Assembly: GCF_902859805.1 (NCBI RefSeq)
Contig: NZ_CADIKC010000014.1
Coordinates: forward strand, 62,001-126,000
From: Paraburkholderia sediminicola
GTDB lineage: Bacteria > Pseudomonadota > Gammaproteobacteria > Burkholderiales > Burkholderiaceae
Direction: 5' to 3'
Length of the DNA: 64,000 nt
In this document: piece by piece, positions 25,441 to 33,331 of the stretch
Numbering within the stretch: position 1 is the stretch's first letter
How the letters are laid out: every line of letters starts with the position of its first letter
Position numbers and translations under genes: made by a program
Notes under the pieces: model-generated
The model's input: the letters and a program-made list of their open reading frames with translations, nothing else
Database searches by the model: none
What the model was told of the DNA's origin: nothing

Positions 25441-26640
25441 TCAGGCCGCTTTCAGCAACCCGTGCGGGTCGATCACAAACTTCTTCGGCGCTCCGCCATC
25501 GAACTGGCGGTAACCGTCAGGGGCCTGGTCGAGCGAGACAACCGTCACGTTCACGATATCCGCAATCGGCAACCGGTCCCACAGGATCGCCTGCATCAGA
25601 TTGTGGTTGTACTTCATCACTGGCGTCTGCCCGGTGTGGAACGAGTGCGACTTGGCCCAGCCGAGACCGAAGCGGATGCTCAGGCTGCCTTTGCGGGCGG
25701 CGGCATCGGTGGCGCCCGGATCATCCGTCACGTACAAGCCCGGAATACCGATCGCGCCCGCGGCGCGCGTGATTTCCATCAGCGAATTAAGTACCGTGGC
25801 CGGCGCTTCCTCGTGCGAGCCGCTGCTGCCGTGACCGTGCGCCTCAAAACCGACGCAGTCCACCGCGCAATCCACTTCGGGCTTGCCGAGAATCTGTTCG
25901 ATCTGCTCGCCGAGCGTCGCGTCCTTCGATAGGTCGATGGTCTGGAAACCCATCTTGCGAGCGTGCGCGAGACGCGCCTCATTCATATCGCCGACGATCG
26001 TGCAGGCCGCGCCCAGCAAGCGTGCGGATGCGGCCGCCGCCATCCCCACCGGCCCCGCGCCCGCAATGTAGACGGTAGCGCCCGGCTTCACGCCGGCCAT
26101 CACCGCGCCGTGATAGCCGGTCGGCAGAATGTCGGACAGACACGTCAGGTCGCGGATTTTAGACATCGCCTGCGCGTAGTCGGGGAATTTCAGCAGATTG
26201 AAGTCGGCGTACGGCACCAGCACGTACTCGGCCTGGCCGCCGATCCAGCCGCCCATGTCGACGTAGCCATAAGCCCCGCCGGCGCGCGACGGATTCACGT
26301 TCAGGCACACGCCGGTGTGCTGCGCCTTGCAGGTCGGACAGCGTCCGCAAGCGACGTTGAACGGCACCGACACCAGGTCGCCGACCTTCAACGTTTCAAC
26401 GTCGCGGCCCACCTCGATCACCTCGCCGGTAATCTCGTGGCCGAGTACCAGGCCGACCTCGGCGGTCGTGCGGCCACGCACCATGTGCTGATCCGAGCCG
26501 CAAATATTCGTGCTTACCACCTTCAGGATCACACCGTGGCCGATTGACCGGCCACGCGGATCGACCATCTTCGGAAAATCGATCGACTGCACTTCCACCT
26601 TGCCCTGCCCTAGATACACGACGCCGCGATTGCTGCTCAT
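25441..26640 (-). CDS. fdhA: Glutathione-independent formaldehyde dehydrogenase
   Basis: Zinc-dependent medium-chain alcohol dehydrogenase-type enzyme of 399 residues oxidising formaldehyde to formate with NAD+ and no glutathione. It shows STNICGSDQHMVRGRT with the catalytic Cys, GHEITGEVIEVG, a structural zinc region with CGRCPTCKAQHTGVC, and a Rossmann segment VYIAGAGPVGMAAA. It detoxifies the formaldehyde released by GbcAB, DgcAB and sarcosine oxidase. GGAGACAG precedes the ATG. Upstream is a tandem operator-like element (26740-26766) shared with choV and sdaA; the divergent neighbour is betI. Confidence 0.95.
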   Translation of the reverse strand: MSSNRGVVYLGQGKVEVQSIDFPKMVDPRGRSIGHGVILKVVSTNICGSDQHMVRGRTTAEVGLVLGHEITGEVIEVGRDVETLKVGDLVSVPFNVACGRCPTCKAQHTGVCLNVNPSRAGGAYGYVDMGGWIGGQAEYVLVPYADFNLLKFPDYAQAMSKIRDLTCLSDILPTGYHGAVMAGVKPGATVYIAGAGPVGMAAAASARLLGAACTIVGDMNEARLAHARKMGFQTIDLSKDATLGEQIEQILGKPEVDCAVDCVGFEAHGHGSSGSHEEAPATVLNSLMEITRAAGAIGIPGLYVTDDPGATDAAARKGSLSIRFGLGWAKSHSFHTGQTPVMKYNHNLMQAILWDRLPIADIVNVTVVSLDQAPDGYRQFDGGAPKKFVIDPHGLLKAA

Positions 26641-26739
26641 TTGTCTGTCTCCATGTCTCGTGAGCGGCGCGTCTGACTCTACGTGACGCGCCGTTCAACG
26701 AGCGTAGCGCCCGCTGAAACAAAGGACATGTACCGAACA

Positions 26740-26766
26740 CGACACCGGTTTGGCAGGAACCGACAC
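26740..26766 (-). promoter_or_regulatory. Tandem CGACAC direct repeat, 21-bp spacing, upstream of fdhA
   Basis: CGACAC at 26740-26745 is repeated exactly at 26761-26766, 100-126 bases upstream of the fdhA start and in the same orientation relative to the gene as the choV and sdaA elements. It is a probable activator site for a GlxA/AraC regulator. Confidence 0.5.
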
Positions 26767-26812
26767 GCCGTGCGCAACCCATGCCCACACTGATGCAACC
26801 CATTTTTTATTG

Positions 26813-26826
26813 ATTGACCGTTCAAT
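26813..26826. promoter_or_regulatory. BetI-type operator
   Basis: The palindrome ATTGA-CCGT-TCAAT at 26813-26826 sits within an AT-rich promoter stretch 67 bases before the betI start. AT-rich TTGA/TCAA palindromes of this kind precede bet operons and bind BetI, with choline as the inducer. Confidence 0.6.
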
Positions 26827-26892
26827 ATAAAAAAACTAACATTCCCCATCGAATATTTGGGCGGCCGGCCTGCGCCTGCCGTCTCCAGCACC

Positions 26893-27480
26893 ATGCCCAA
26901 ACTTGGAATGCGCGAAATCCGCCGCGCCCAGCTGATCGACGCAACCCTGCTGACCATCGACCAGACAGGCCTCGCCGGTGCGACGCTCGCCTCGGTCGCG
27001 CAGCGCGCGAGCATTTCCACCGGCATCGTCAGCCACTATTTCGGCGACAAGGACGGTTTGCTCGAAGCCACCATGCGCCACGTGCTGCGCGACTTGTGGC
27101 AAGCCACGTCGAGACGCCGCCGTGCGGCGAAAGCGGATCCGCGCTCGAAGCTACGCGCGGTCGTCGCAGCGAATTTCGATGCTGAGCAGACCAGCGGCCC
27201 GGTCATGAAAACGTGGCTGGCGTTCTGGTCCGAGAGCATGCACAAGCCGCAATTACGACGGCTGCAATACGTGAACACGCGGCGCCTGAACTCGAACCTG
27301 TGCGCGGATTTTTCTAAAGCGCTGCCACGTCCGGCGGCGCGCCGTGCGGCGAGCGGTCTCGCGGCGCTAATCGACGGGCTGTGGCTGCGTGGCGCTTTGT
27401 CCGGCGAGCCGTTCGATACCAAGGCCGCACTGCGCGTCGCGAACGAATACATCGATCTGATGCTGGAAGCACGTAACTAG
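26893..27480 (+). CDS. betI: BetI, choline-responsive TetR-type repressor
   Basis: Repressor of the bet operon, released by choline; 195 residues. The N-terminus MPKLGMREIRRAQLIDATL and the helix-turn-helix segment SISTGIVSHYFGDKDGLLEATMRHVLR are characteristic of BetI. AFWSESMHKPQLRRLQYVNTRRLNSNL in the effector domain is also typical. The start at 26893 fits the family N-terminus; the frame extends 12 codons further upstream without support. It is first in betI-betB-betA, with a 33-bp gap to betB, and is itself downstream of a BetI-like palindrome. Confidence 0.95.
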   Translation: MPKLGMREIRRAQLIDATLLTIDQTGLAGATLASVAQRASISTGIVSHYFGDKDGLLEATMRHVLRDLWQATSRRRRAAKADPRSKLRAVVAANFDAEQTSGPVMKTWLAFWSESMHKPQLRRLQYVNTRRLNSNLCADFSKALPRPAARRAASGLAALIDGLWLRGALSGEPFDTKAALRVANEYIDLMLEARN

Positions 27481-27513
27481 ACCGGCGAACATTTCCGAAA
27501 AAAGGAGCAACTC

Positions 27514-28983
27514 ATGGCGGTATTCGAAACGCAACGTCTCTATATAGGCGGCGCCTACGTCGACGCGACCAGTGGTGAGACCTTCGATACGCTCGACCCC
27601 GCCACGGGCGAAACGCTCGCCGCCGTGCAACAAGCCTCAGCGGCGGACGTGGATCGCGCGGTGCAATCCGCACGCGACGGTCAACGCGAATGGGCCGCGC
27701 TCACAGCAATGCAGCGCTCGCGTATTCTGCGCCGCGCAGTCGAGATCCTGCGAGAACGCAATGACGAACTCGCCGCGCTCGAAACGCGCGACACCGGCAA
27801 GGCGATTGCGGAGACGCGCGCGGTCGATATCGTTACCGGCGCGGACGTGATCGAGTACTACGCAGGGTTGGCGACCGCCATCGAAGGTCAGCAGATTCCG
27901 CTGCGGCCTTCGTCGTTTGTCTATACGCGACGTGAACCACTGGGCGTGTGTGCTGGAATTGGTGCATGGAATTACCCAATCCAGATTGCGTGCTGGAAAT
28001 CGGCGCCCGCCTTGGCAGCCGGCAACGCAATGATCTTCAAGCCGAGCGAAGTCACGCCGCTGTCTGCTTTGAAACTCGCCGAAATTTATACCGAAGCCGG
28101 TATACCGGCCGGTGTGTTCAACGTCGTGCAAGGCGATGGCCGCGTGGGGGCGATGCTCGCCGCACATCCCGACATCGAAAAGATTTCATTCACCGGCGGC
28201 GTTGAAACGGGCAAGAAGGTGATGTCGCTGGCAGGCGCCTCGTCGCTGAAAGAAGTGACGATGGAGCTGGGCGGCAAGTCCCCCCTGCTCGTATTCGACG
28301 ACGCCAACCTCGAGCGCGCCGCCGACATCGCGATGAGCGCCAACTTCTTCAGCTCCGGCCAGGTTTGCACAAACGGTACTCGTGTATTCGTGCAGCGTAG
28401 CGTGCTGGAACGGTTCGAAGCGCTGGTACAGGAACGTGTAAAGCGGGTTCGCGTCGGCGCGCCCACGGACGCCGACACCAACTTCGGCCCGCTGGTCAGC
28501 GCCGCGCAACTGCAGAAAGTGCTTGGCTACATCGAAAGCGGCGTACAGGACGGTGCGCGGCTCCTCGCAGGCGGCAAGCGGCTGACTGAGGGCCACTTCG
28601 GCAATGGCCAGTACGTCGAACCGACGGTTTTCACCGGCTGCCGTGACGACATGCGCATCGTGCGCGAAGAAATCTTCGGCCCAGTGATGAGCATCCTCGT
28701 TTTCGACGACGAAGACGAAGCGATCTCGCGCGCCAACAACACCGCTTTCGGTCTTGCCGCGGGCGTTGTCACCGAGAATCTGGCGCGTGCGCATCGCGTG
28801 ATTCATCGACTCGAAGCAGGTATCTGCTGGATCAACACCTGGGGCGAGTCGCCTGCGGAAATGCCGGTGGGTGGCTACAAGCAATCGGGCGTCGGCCGTG
28901 AGAATGGCATCACCACGCTCGAACACTACACGCGCATCAAGTCCGTGCAGGTCGAACTCGGCCCGTATCAACCGGTGTTTTAA
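27514..28983 (+). CDS. betB: Betaine-aldehyde dehydrogenase
   Basis: NAD(P)+-dependent oxidation of betaine aldehyde to glycine betaine; 489 residues, standard ALDH length. The catalytic Glu is in LELGGKSPLLVFDD (about 251-264), the catalytic Cys in SGQVCTNGTRVFVQ (about 283-296), and the cofactor region is ISFTGGVETGKK. AAAAAGGAG lies eight bases before the ATG. It is followed after 12 bp by betA. Confidence 0.96.
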   Translation: MAVFETQRLYIGGAYVDATSGETFDTLDPATGETLAAVQQASAADVDRAVQSARDGQREWAALTAMQRSRILRRAVEILRERNDELAALETRDTGKAIAETRAVDIVTGADVIEYYAGLATAIEGQQIPLRPSSFVYTRREPLGVCAGIGAWNYPIQIACWKSAPALAAGNAMIFKPSEVTPLSALKLAEIYTEAGIPAGVFNVVQGDGRVGAMLAAHPDIEKISFTGGVETGKKVMSLAGASSLKEVTMELGGKSPLLVFDDANLERAADIAMSANFFSSGQVCTNGTRVFVQRSVLERFEALVQERVKRVRVGAPTDADTNFGPLVSAAQLQKVLGYIESGVQDGARLLAGGKRLTEGHFGNGQYVEPTVFTGCRDDMRIVREEIFGPVMSILVFDDEDEAISRANNTAFGLAAGVVTENLARAHRVIHRLEAGICWINTWGESPAEMPVGGYKQSGVGRENGITTLEHYTRIKSVQVELGPYQPVF

Positions 28984-28995
28984 GGAGGGCTGGCG

Positions 28996-30681
28996 ATGGC
29001 TTCGAACGAATACGACTACATCATCGTCGGCGCGGGTTCTGCGGGCAATGTGCTCGCCTCGCGCCTCACCGAAGACGCGGACGTGACTGTGCTGCTCCTC
29101 GAAGCAGGCGGCCCCGACTACCGTTTCGACTTCCGTACGCAGATGCCGGCAGCCCTCGCCTATCCGTTGCAAGGACGCCGATATAACTGGGCGTACGAAA
29201 CCGATCCCGAGCCGCATATGAACAACCGTCGCATGGAGTGCGGACGCGGCAAAGGGCTCGGTGGTTCGTCGCTGATCAACGGCATGTGCTACATCCGCGG
29301 CAATGCGCTCGATTACGACGGCTGGGCAACGCGTCAGGGACTGGAAAACTGGACCTATCTGGATTGCCTGCCGTACTTCCGCAAAGCCGAAACACGCGAT
29401 GTCGGCGCGAACGCGTATCACGGCGGCGACGGCCCGGTTCATGTGACAACCAGCAAGCCCGGCAACAATCCCTTGTTCGCGGCGATGGTCGAGGCCGGCG
29501 TGCAGGCAGGTTTTCCGCGTACCGACGACCTGAATGGCTATCAGCAGGAAGGCTTTGGCCCAATGGATCGCACGGTTACGGCGAACGGCCGACGCGCCAG
29601 CACCGCGCGCGGCTATCTGGATCGCGCGAAGAAGCGCCCGAATCTGACCATCGTGACCCATGCGATGACCGATCGCGTGCTGTTCCTCGGCAAGCGTGCG
29701 ATAGGCGTCACGTATCTGCATCACGGTAGTGCTGAAACTGCGCATGCTCGCCGCGAAGTGCTGGTGTGCAGCGGCGCGATTGCCTCGCCCCAATTGTTGC
29801 AACGCTCAGGCGTGGGCCGTTCGACGTGGCTGCGCGAACTCGACGTGCCGCTCGTGCACGATCTGCCGGGTGTCGGCGAAAACTTGCAGGACCATCTGGA
29901 GATGTACATCCAGTACGAATGCAAGGAGCCGGTTTCGCTGTATCCCGCGTTGCAATGGTGGAATCAACCTGCCATTGGACTTGAATGGATGTTTAACGGC
30001 ACCGGTATTGGCGCAAGCAATCAGTTCGAAGCGGGCGGCTTCATCCGTACCCGAGATGAAGACCTGTGGCCGAACATCCAGTATCACTTCCTGCCCGTCG
30101 CGATCAACTACAACGGGTCCAACGCGATCAGGATGCACGGTTTCCAGGCGCATGTCGGCTCGATGCGTTCGCCGAGCCGTGGACGCGTGAAGCTCACGTC
30201 ACGCGATCCTGCCGCGCATCCGAGCATCCTGTTCAATTACATGGCCGATCCGCTCGACTGGCGCGAATTCCGCGACGGGATCCGTATTACGCGCGAGATC
30301 ATGCAGCAGCCGGCTCTGGATCGCTATCGCGGCCGGGAGTTGAATCCGGGCGCGGAGTTGACCACCGATGAGCAACTCGATGCGTTTGTGCGCATGCGTG
30401 CGGAGACGGCGTTTCATCCGTCGTGCTCGTGCAAGATGGGTTATGACGATATGGCTGTGGTGGATAACGAGGGACGCGTGCATGGGCTCGATGCGTTGCG
30501 CGTGGTCGATGCATCGATCATGCCGCAAATCACAACCGGCAATCTGAACGCGCCGACGATCATGCTCGCGGAGAAGATTGCTGATCGGATTCGCGGGCGG
30601 GACGCGCTGGCGCGGGTGGAGACGCCTTACTTTGTGGCGAATGGAGCGGTTTCACGGAAGCGGGAAGTAGCGGCGGTTTGA
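28996..30681 (+). CDS. betA: Choline dehydrogenase
   Basis: GMC-family FAD flavoprotein oxidising choline to betaine aldehyde (and partly to betaine), usually membrane-associated. Length 561 residues. The N-terminal FAD motif is YIIVGAGSAGNVLASRL. GMC signatures include ECGRGKGLGGSSLINGMCY and GAIASPQLLQRSGVG. The C-terminal active-site His lies in AFHPSCSCKMG, and ASIMPQITTGNLNAPTIMLAEK closes the fold. GGAGGG precedes the ATG. An intrinsic terminator follows the operon. Confidence 0.96.
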   Translation: MASNEYDYIIVGAGSAGNVLASRLTEDADVTVLLLEAGGPDYRFDFRTQMPAALAYPLQGRRYNWAYETDPEPHMNNRRMECGRGKGLGGSSLINGMCYIRGNALDYDGWATRQGLENWTYLDCLPYFRKAETRDVGANAYHGGDGPVHVTTSKPGNNPLFAAMVEAGVQAGFPRTDDLNGYQQEGFGPMDRTVTANGRRASTARGYLDRAKKRPNLTIVTHAMTDRVLFLGKRAIGVTYLHHGSAETAHARREVLVCSGAIASPQLLQRSGVGRSTWLRELDVPLVHDLPGVGENLQDHLEMYIQYECKEPVSLYPALQWWNQPAIGLEWMFNGTGIGASNQFEAGGFIRTRDEDLWPNIQYHFLPVAINYNGSNAIRMHGFQAHVGSMRSPSRGRVKLTSRDPAAHPSILFNYMADPLDWREFRDGIRITREIMQQPALDRYRGRELNPGAELTTDEQLDAFVRMRAETAFHPSCSCKMGYDDMAVVDNEGRVHGLDALRVVDASIMPQITTGNLNAPTIMLAEKIADRIRGRDALARVETPYFVANGAVSRKREVAAV

Positions 30682-30717
30682 TTCTCGTCGACACCAGCTT
30701 TCGAACCCACCGCCAGT

Positions 30718-30748
30718 AAAAAGGCCGCGAATATTTCGCGGCCTTTTT
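30718..30748. terminator. Intrinsic terminator after betIBA
   Basis: A 14-bp perfect stem has arms at 30718-30731 and 30735-30748 (core GGCCGCGAA / TTCGCGGCC) with a 3-nt loop and a five-T tail on each strand. It can terminate both betA and the convergent MFS gene. Confidence 0.9.
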
Positions 30749-30806
30749 CGTGTTCCGTCGCAGCGTAAGCAATCATTCTCGAAGCGGACGGGATACTCGG
30801 TCAGCG

Positions 30807-32225
30807 TCACTCCCGCGCAGGGCTCAACACTCCCTGCGCGTCCGACTCGACCGCTTCCGACACCAAGGTTTCCAACGCCAGCCCACGCGTCTCAATCCCC
30901 ATGATCCACACCGCCGCAGCCGCGATCACAAAACACATCGCACCGAGCGAAAACACGCCGCCTTGCCCAAACATCGGCAGCACCACGCCGACCACATAAG
31001 GGCCGATCAACGAGCCCACACGGCCAATCGCCGATGCAAACCCTGATCCGGTAGCTCGCGCACCTGTGCCATAAAGCTCAGGCGTGTAGGTGTAAAGCAC
31101 CGCCCACATCGCAAACATAAAAAACTGCATCGCGAGCCCAGCGCAGATCAACAGCGTCGGCGTTTGCGCGTGCAGCGCGGTTTGCCCGTAGACATAAGCC
31201 ATTACCGCGCTGCCGGCCAACGACGCGACGCAGGTCGGCTTACGTCCCCAGCGCTCGACCAGCCACGCAGCGCAGATAAAACCCGGAATCCCGCCGAGCG
31301 AAATCAACACGGTATACAGCACCGATTTCGTCACCGCAAAGCCCGCTTGCTGCATCAACGCGCCGAGCCACGACGTCAGTCCATAAAACCCCAGCAACGC
31401 GAAGAACCACAGCGTCCACACCATGATCGTGCGACGCCGGTAGGCCACACTCCAGATCTCACGGAACGCACTCGTGCCCTTCGCTGCCGGTGGCTCCTGC
31501 AGCATCACCGGTGCGCGCAACTGGCTCAGTCCAGCCGCTTTCATCACCTTCACTTCGACTTCTGCGAGGATTTTGTCCGCCTCGGCGAAGCGTCCCCGAT
31601 GTTCCAGCCAACGCGGCGATTCCGGCACAACGCGACGCACGATCAGCACGAACACGGCGGGAATCGCCAGCAACGCGAACTCCGTGCGCCACCCAAATGC
31701 CGGCAACACGAAATACGACACCACGCCCGCCGTGATAAACCCAAGCGGCCAGAAACCATCCATCAACGCGATCAGTCGTCCACGCGACCTGGCAGGCACG
31801 AATTCGGACAGGAGCGTCTGCGCAATGGGAAACTCCATGCCCATGCCAAAACCAAGCAGGACACGATAGAAAATCAGCGCCTCGACGCTCTGCGCGGTCG
31901 AGCACAAATACGACGCAAGCCCCCACAGCACCATGCTCCACTGAAACACGGGGCGCCGTCCGAAGCGATCGGCCAGCAATCCGGCAACCGCCGCGCCGAT
32001 CACCATGCCGAAGAAGCTCGCACTCGCAACCAACCCAGCCGTCGCGCTCGACAGATGAAACTCGCTCTTGATCGAACCGAGCACGAAAGTCATTGTGCCG
32101 AGATCGACCGAGTCGAAAAAGAACGCGATCGCGATGATGATGAAAATGGTCCGGTGATATCCGGAGAACGGCAGTCGTTCGAGTCTGGCGGCTGCGCTCG
32201 CGCGAGGCTGAAAAACGGTAGACAT
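30807..32225 (-). CDS. MFS transporter downstream of the sox operon
   Basis: Major-facilitator permease of 472 residues with 12 predicted membrane segments and a sugar/metabolite:H+ symporter-like signature (GLLADRFGRRPVFQ between segments 2 and 3, and VERWGRKPT in the second half). MSTVFQPRASA (32225) is chosen; the long upstream frame is not membrane-like. It is the last gene on the strand of sdaA-soxBDAG, separated from the 87-codon frame by 122 bp. Its place suggests import of a methylated amine, sarcosine, serine or a related osmolyte, but the substrate cannot be read from sequence. Confidence 0.85.
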   Translation of the reverse strand: MSTVFQPRASAAARLERLPFSGYHRTIFIIIAIAFFFDSVDLGTMTFVLGSIKSEFHLSSATAGLVASASFFGMVIGAAVAGLLADRFGRRPVFQWSMVLWGLASYLCSTAQSVEALIFYRVLLGFGMGMEFPIAQTLLSEFVPARSRGRLIALMDGFWPLGFITAGVVSYFVLPAFGWRTEFALLAIPAVFVLIVRRVVPESPRWLEHRGRFAEADKILAEVEVKVMKAAGLSQLRAPVMLQEPPAAKGTSAFREIWSVAYRRRTIMVWTLWFFALLGFYGLTSWLGALMQQAGFAVTKSVLYTVLISLGGIPGFICAAWLVERWGRKPTCVASLAGSAVMAYVYGQTALHAQTPTLLICAGLAMQFFMFAMWAVLYTYTPELYGTGARATGSGFASAIGRVGSLIGPYVVGVVLPMFGQGGVFSLGAMCFVIAAAAVWIMGIETRGLALETLVSEAVESDAQGVLSPARE

Positions 32226-32347
32226 ATCATGCCCTCGTTGATGCGGCGGCTGCCGCGTGGACGTTCCTATCAGTGCGTATTCAGTAGACGCCGACATAAA
32301 TCGGCCACATAGAAGGAATACGTCATCGGGATGGAACGAGGGCGTCG

Positions 32348-32611
32348 TTAGGGGCGCAACCGTGCACGCGCAGCACCGGCAATCCGCGCAAGCGCATCCG
32401 CACTCAAGCGAGCGGCGATTTTCTCGACGTATTCGTGATGCCGCGACTGCAGCGGTGCGCCCAACTGCTGTGCAAGGAGATAGCGGATCAACGCGATGCG
32501 CCGATGCCGCAATACGATGCTCTGATCGAGCAGCGCGAGCGCGGCATAGGCATCGCCCTGTTGGCACGCGCGTTCGGTGAGACGCGCGGTGGCTAGACGT
32601 GTCGACGTCAT
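32348..32611 (-). CDS. Hypothetical 87-residue protein after soxG
   Basis: Unrecognised small protein, mostly helical, Ala/Leu/Arg-rich, with no signal peptide or membrane segment. It contains LLDQSIVLRHRRIALIRYLLAQQLG and ends ARIAGAARARLRP. It lies 63 bp downstream of soxG on the same strand and 122 bp before the MFS gene. The ribosome-binding site is weak and GC-rich DNA easily opens such frames, so it may be spurious. The phase and position are consistent with a genuine operon member. Confidence 0.4.
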   Translation of the reverse strand: MTSTRLATARLTERACQQGDAYAALALLDQSIVLRHRRIALIRYLLAQQLGAPLQSRHHEYVEKIAARLSADALARIAGAARARLRP

Positions 32612-32674
32612 GTCAGTCGGTGCTCAGGTGAGCCGCGAGCAGTGCCTCGCCAGCAGGACACCGCTCGCCGTGCT

Positions 32675-33331
32675 TCACGACATCAGCGGCTCGGCCGCAT
32701 CGAGCATCATCTTGACGAAGTAGTCCGCAAAGCTACGGCGCACGACGATATCGAAACTGTCCGCGCCGGTGGGCAATAGCGTCATCGACGCCTTGAAGTA
32801 ATGACTCTGCGCGCACTGCCCTTCGCCGAACAGTTTCGGGTGCAGATCGAGCGGACAACCGCGCGCCAGCACCTCACGCGTACGCGTACCGCTGATCTCG
32901 AGCACCGTATAGCCGCTGCCGATATCCACCGCCGACGCGAACACGCCCGCAAATACCGCACCGAGCTTCGTCTGCAACGGCGCGGTACGCGTCGCGTCGT
33001 GCGCCATGGTCGAGCGCACCAGCCACTCGTCAGGGCCGAGCCACAGCATGTCGTAGCCATTGCCGCGCGCAATGGTGTTCGCCTTTTCTGGCGGCCGGCA
33101 GCCGACCACGCTTTCCACCGCACTCACGAACGCCGCGTCGCGCGTATCGCCGCGCACGTTCACCAGTTCCAGAAACGGCCGCTCGCTCAAGCGGAATGCC
33201 GCCGAGGCGCTCGCCTGATGCTTCTTCAGCAGCGCGTCCGTCCCCACCAGCGGCGACTCCTGCCACACGCCCGTTTGCTGGCCGACAGCGCGATCCACCG
33301 CCGACACCGTCCCTCTTGTTTCATTCCACAT
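32675..33331 (-). CDS. soxG: Sarcosine oxidase, gamma subunit
   Basis: Small GcvT-like subunit of heterotetrameric sarcosine oxidase, which oxidatively demethylates sarcosine to glycine and transfers the one-carbon unit to tetrahydrofolate. Length 218 residues. Recognisable family segments are NVRGDTRDAAFVSAVESVVG, MLWLGPDEWLV, SGYTVLEISGTRTREVLARGCPLDLHP and RSFADYFVKMMLDA. The start MWNETRG at 33331 has AAGGAG eight to nine bases upstream and overlaps the soxA 3' end by 11 bases, so translation is coupled. Confidence 0.93.
   Translation of the reverse strand: MWNETRGTVSAVDRAVGQQTGVWQESPLVGTDALLKKHQASASAAFRLSERPFLELVNVRGDTRDAAFVSAVESVVGCRPPEKANTIARGNGYDMLWLGPDEWLVRSTMAHDATRTAPLQTKLGAVFAGVFASAVDIGSGYTVLEISGTRTREVLARGCPLDLHPKLFGEGQCAQSHYFKASMTLLPTGADSFDIVVRRSFADYFVKMMLDAAEPLMS

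Noticed and set aside
28186..29802. Minus-strand open frame of 538 codons opposite betB and betA
   Set aside because: The bet genes on the other strand have full catalytic motifs and good ribosome-binding sites; this frame has none.
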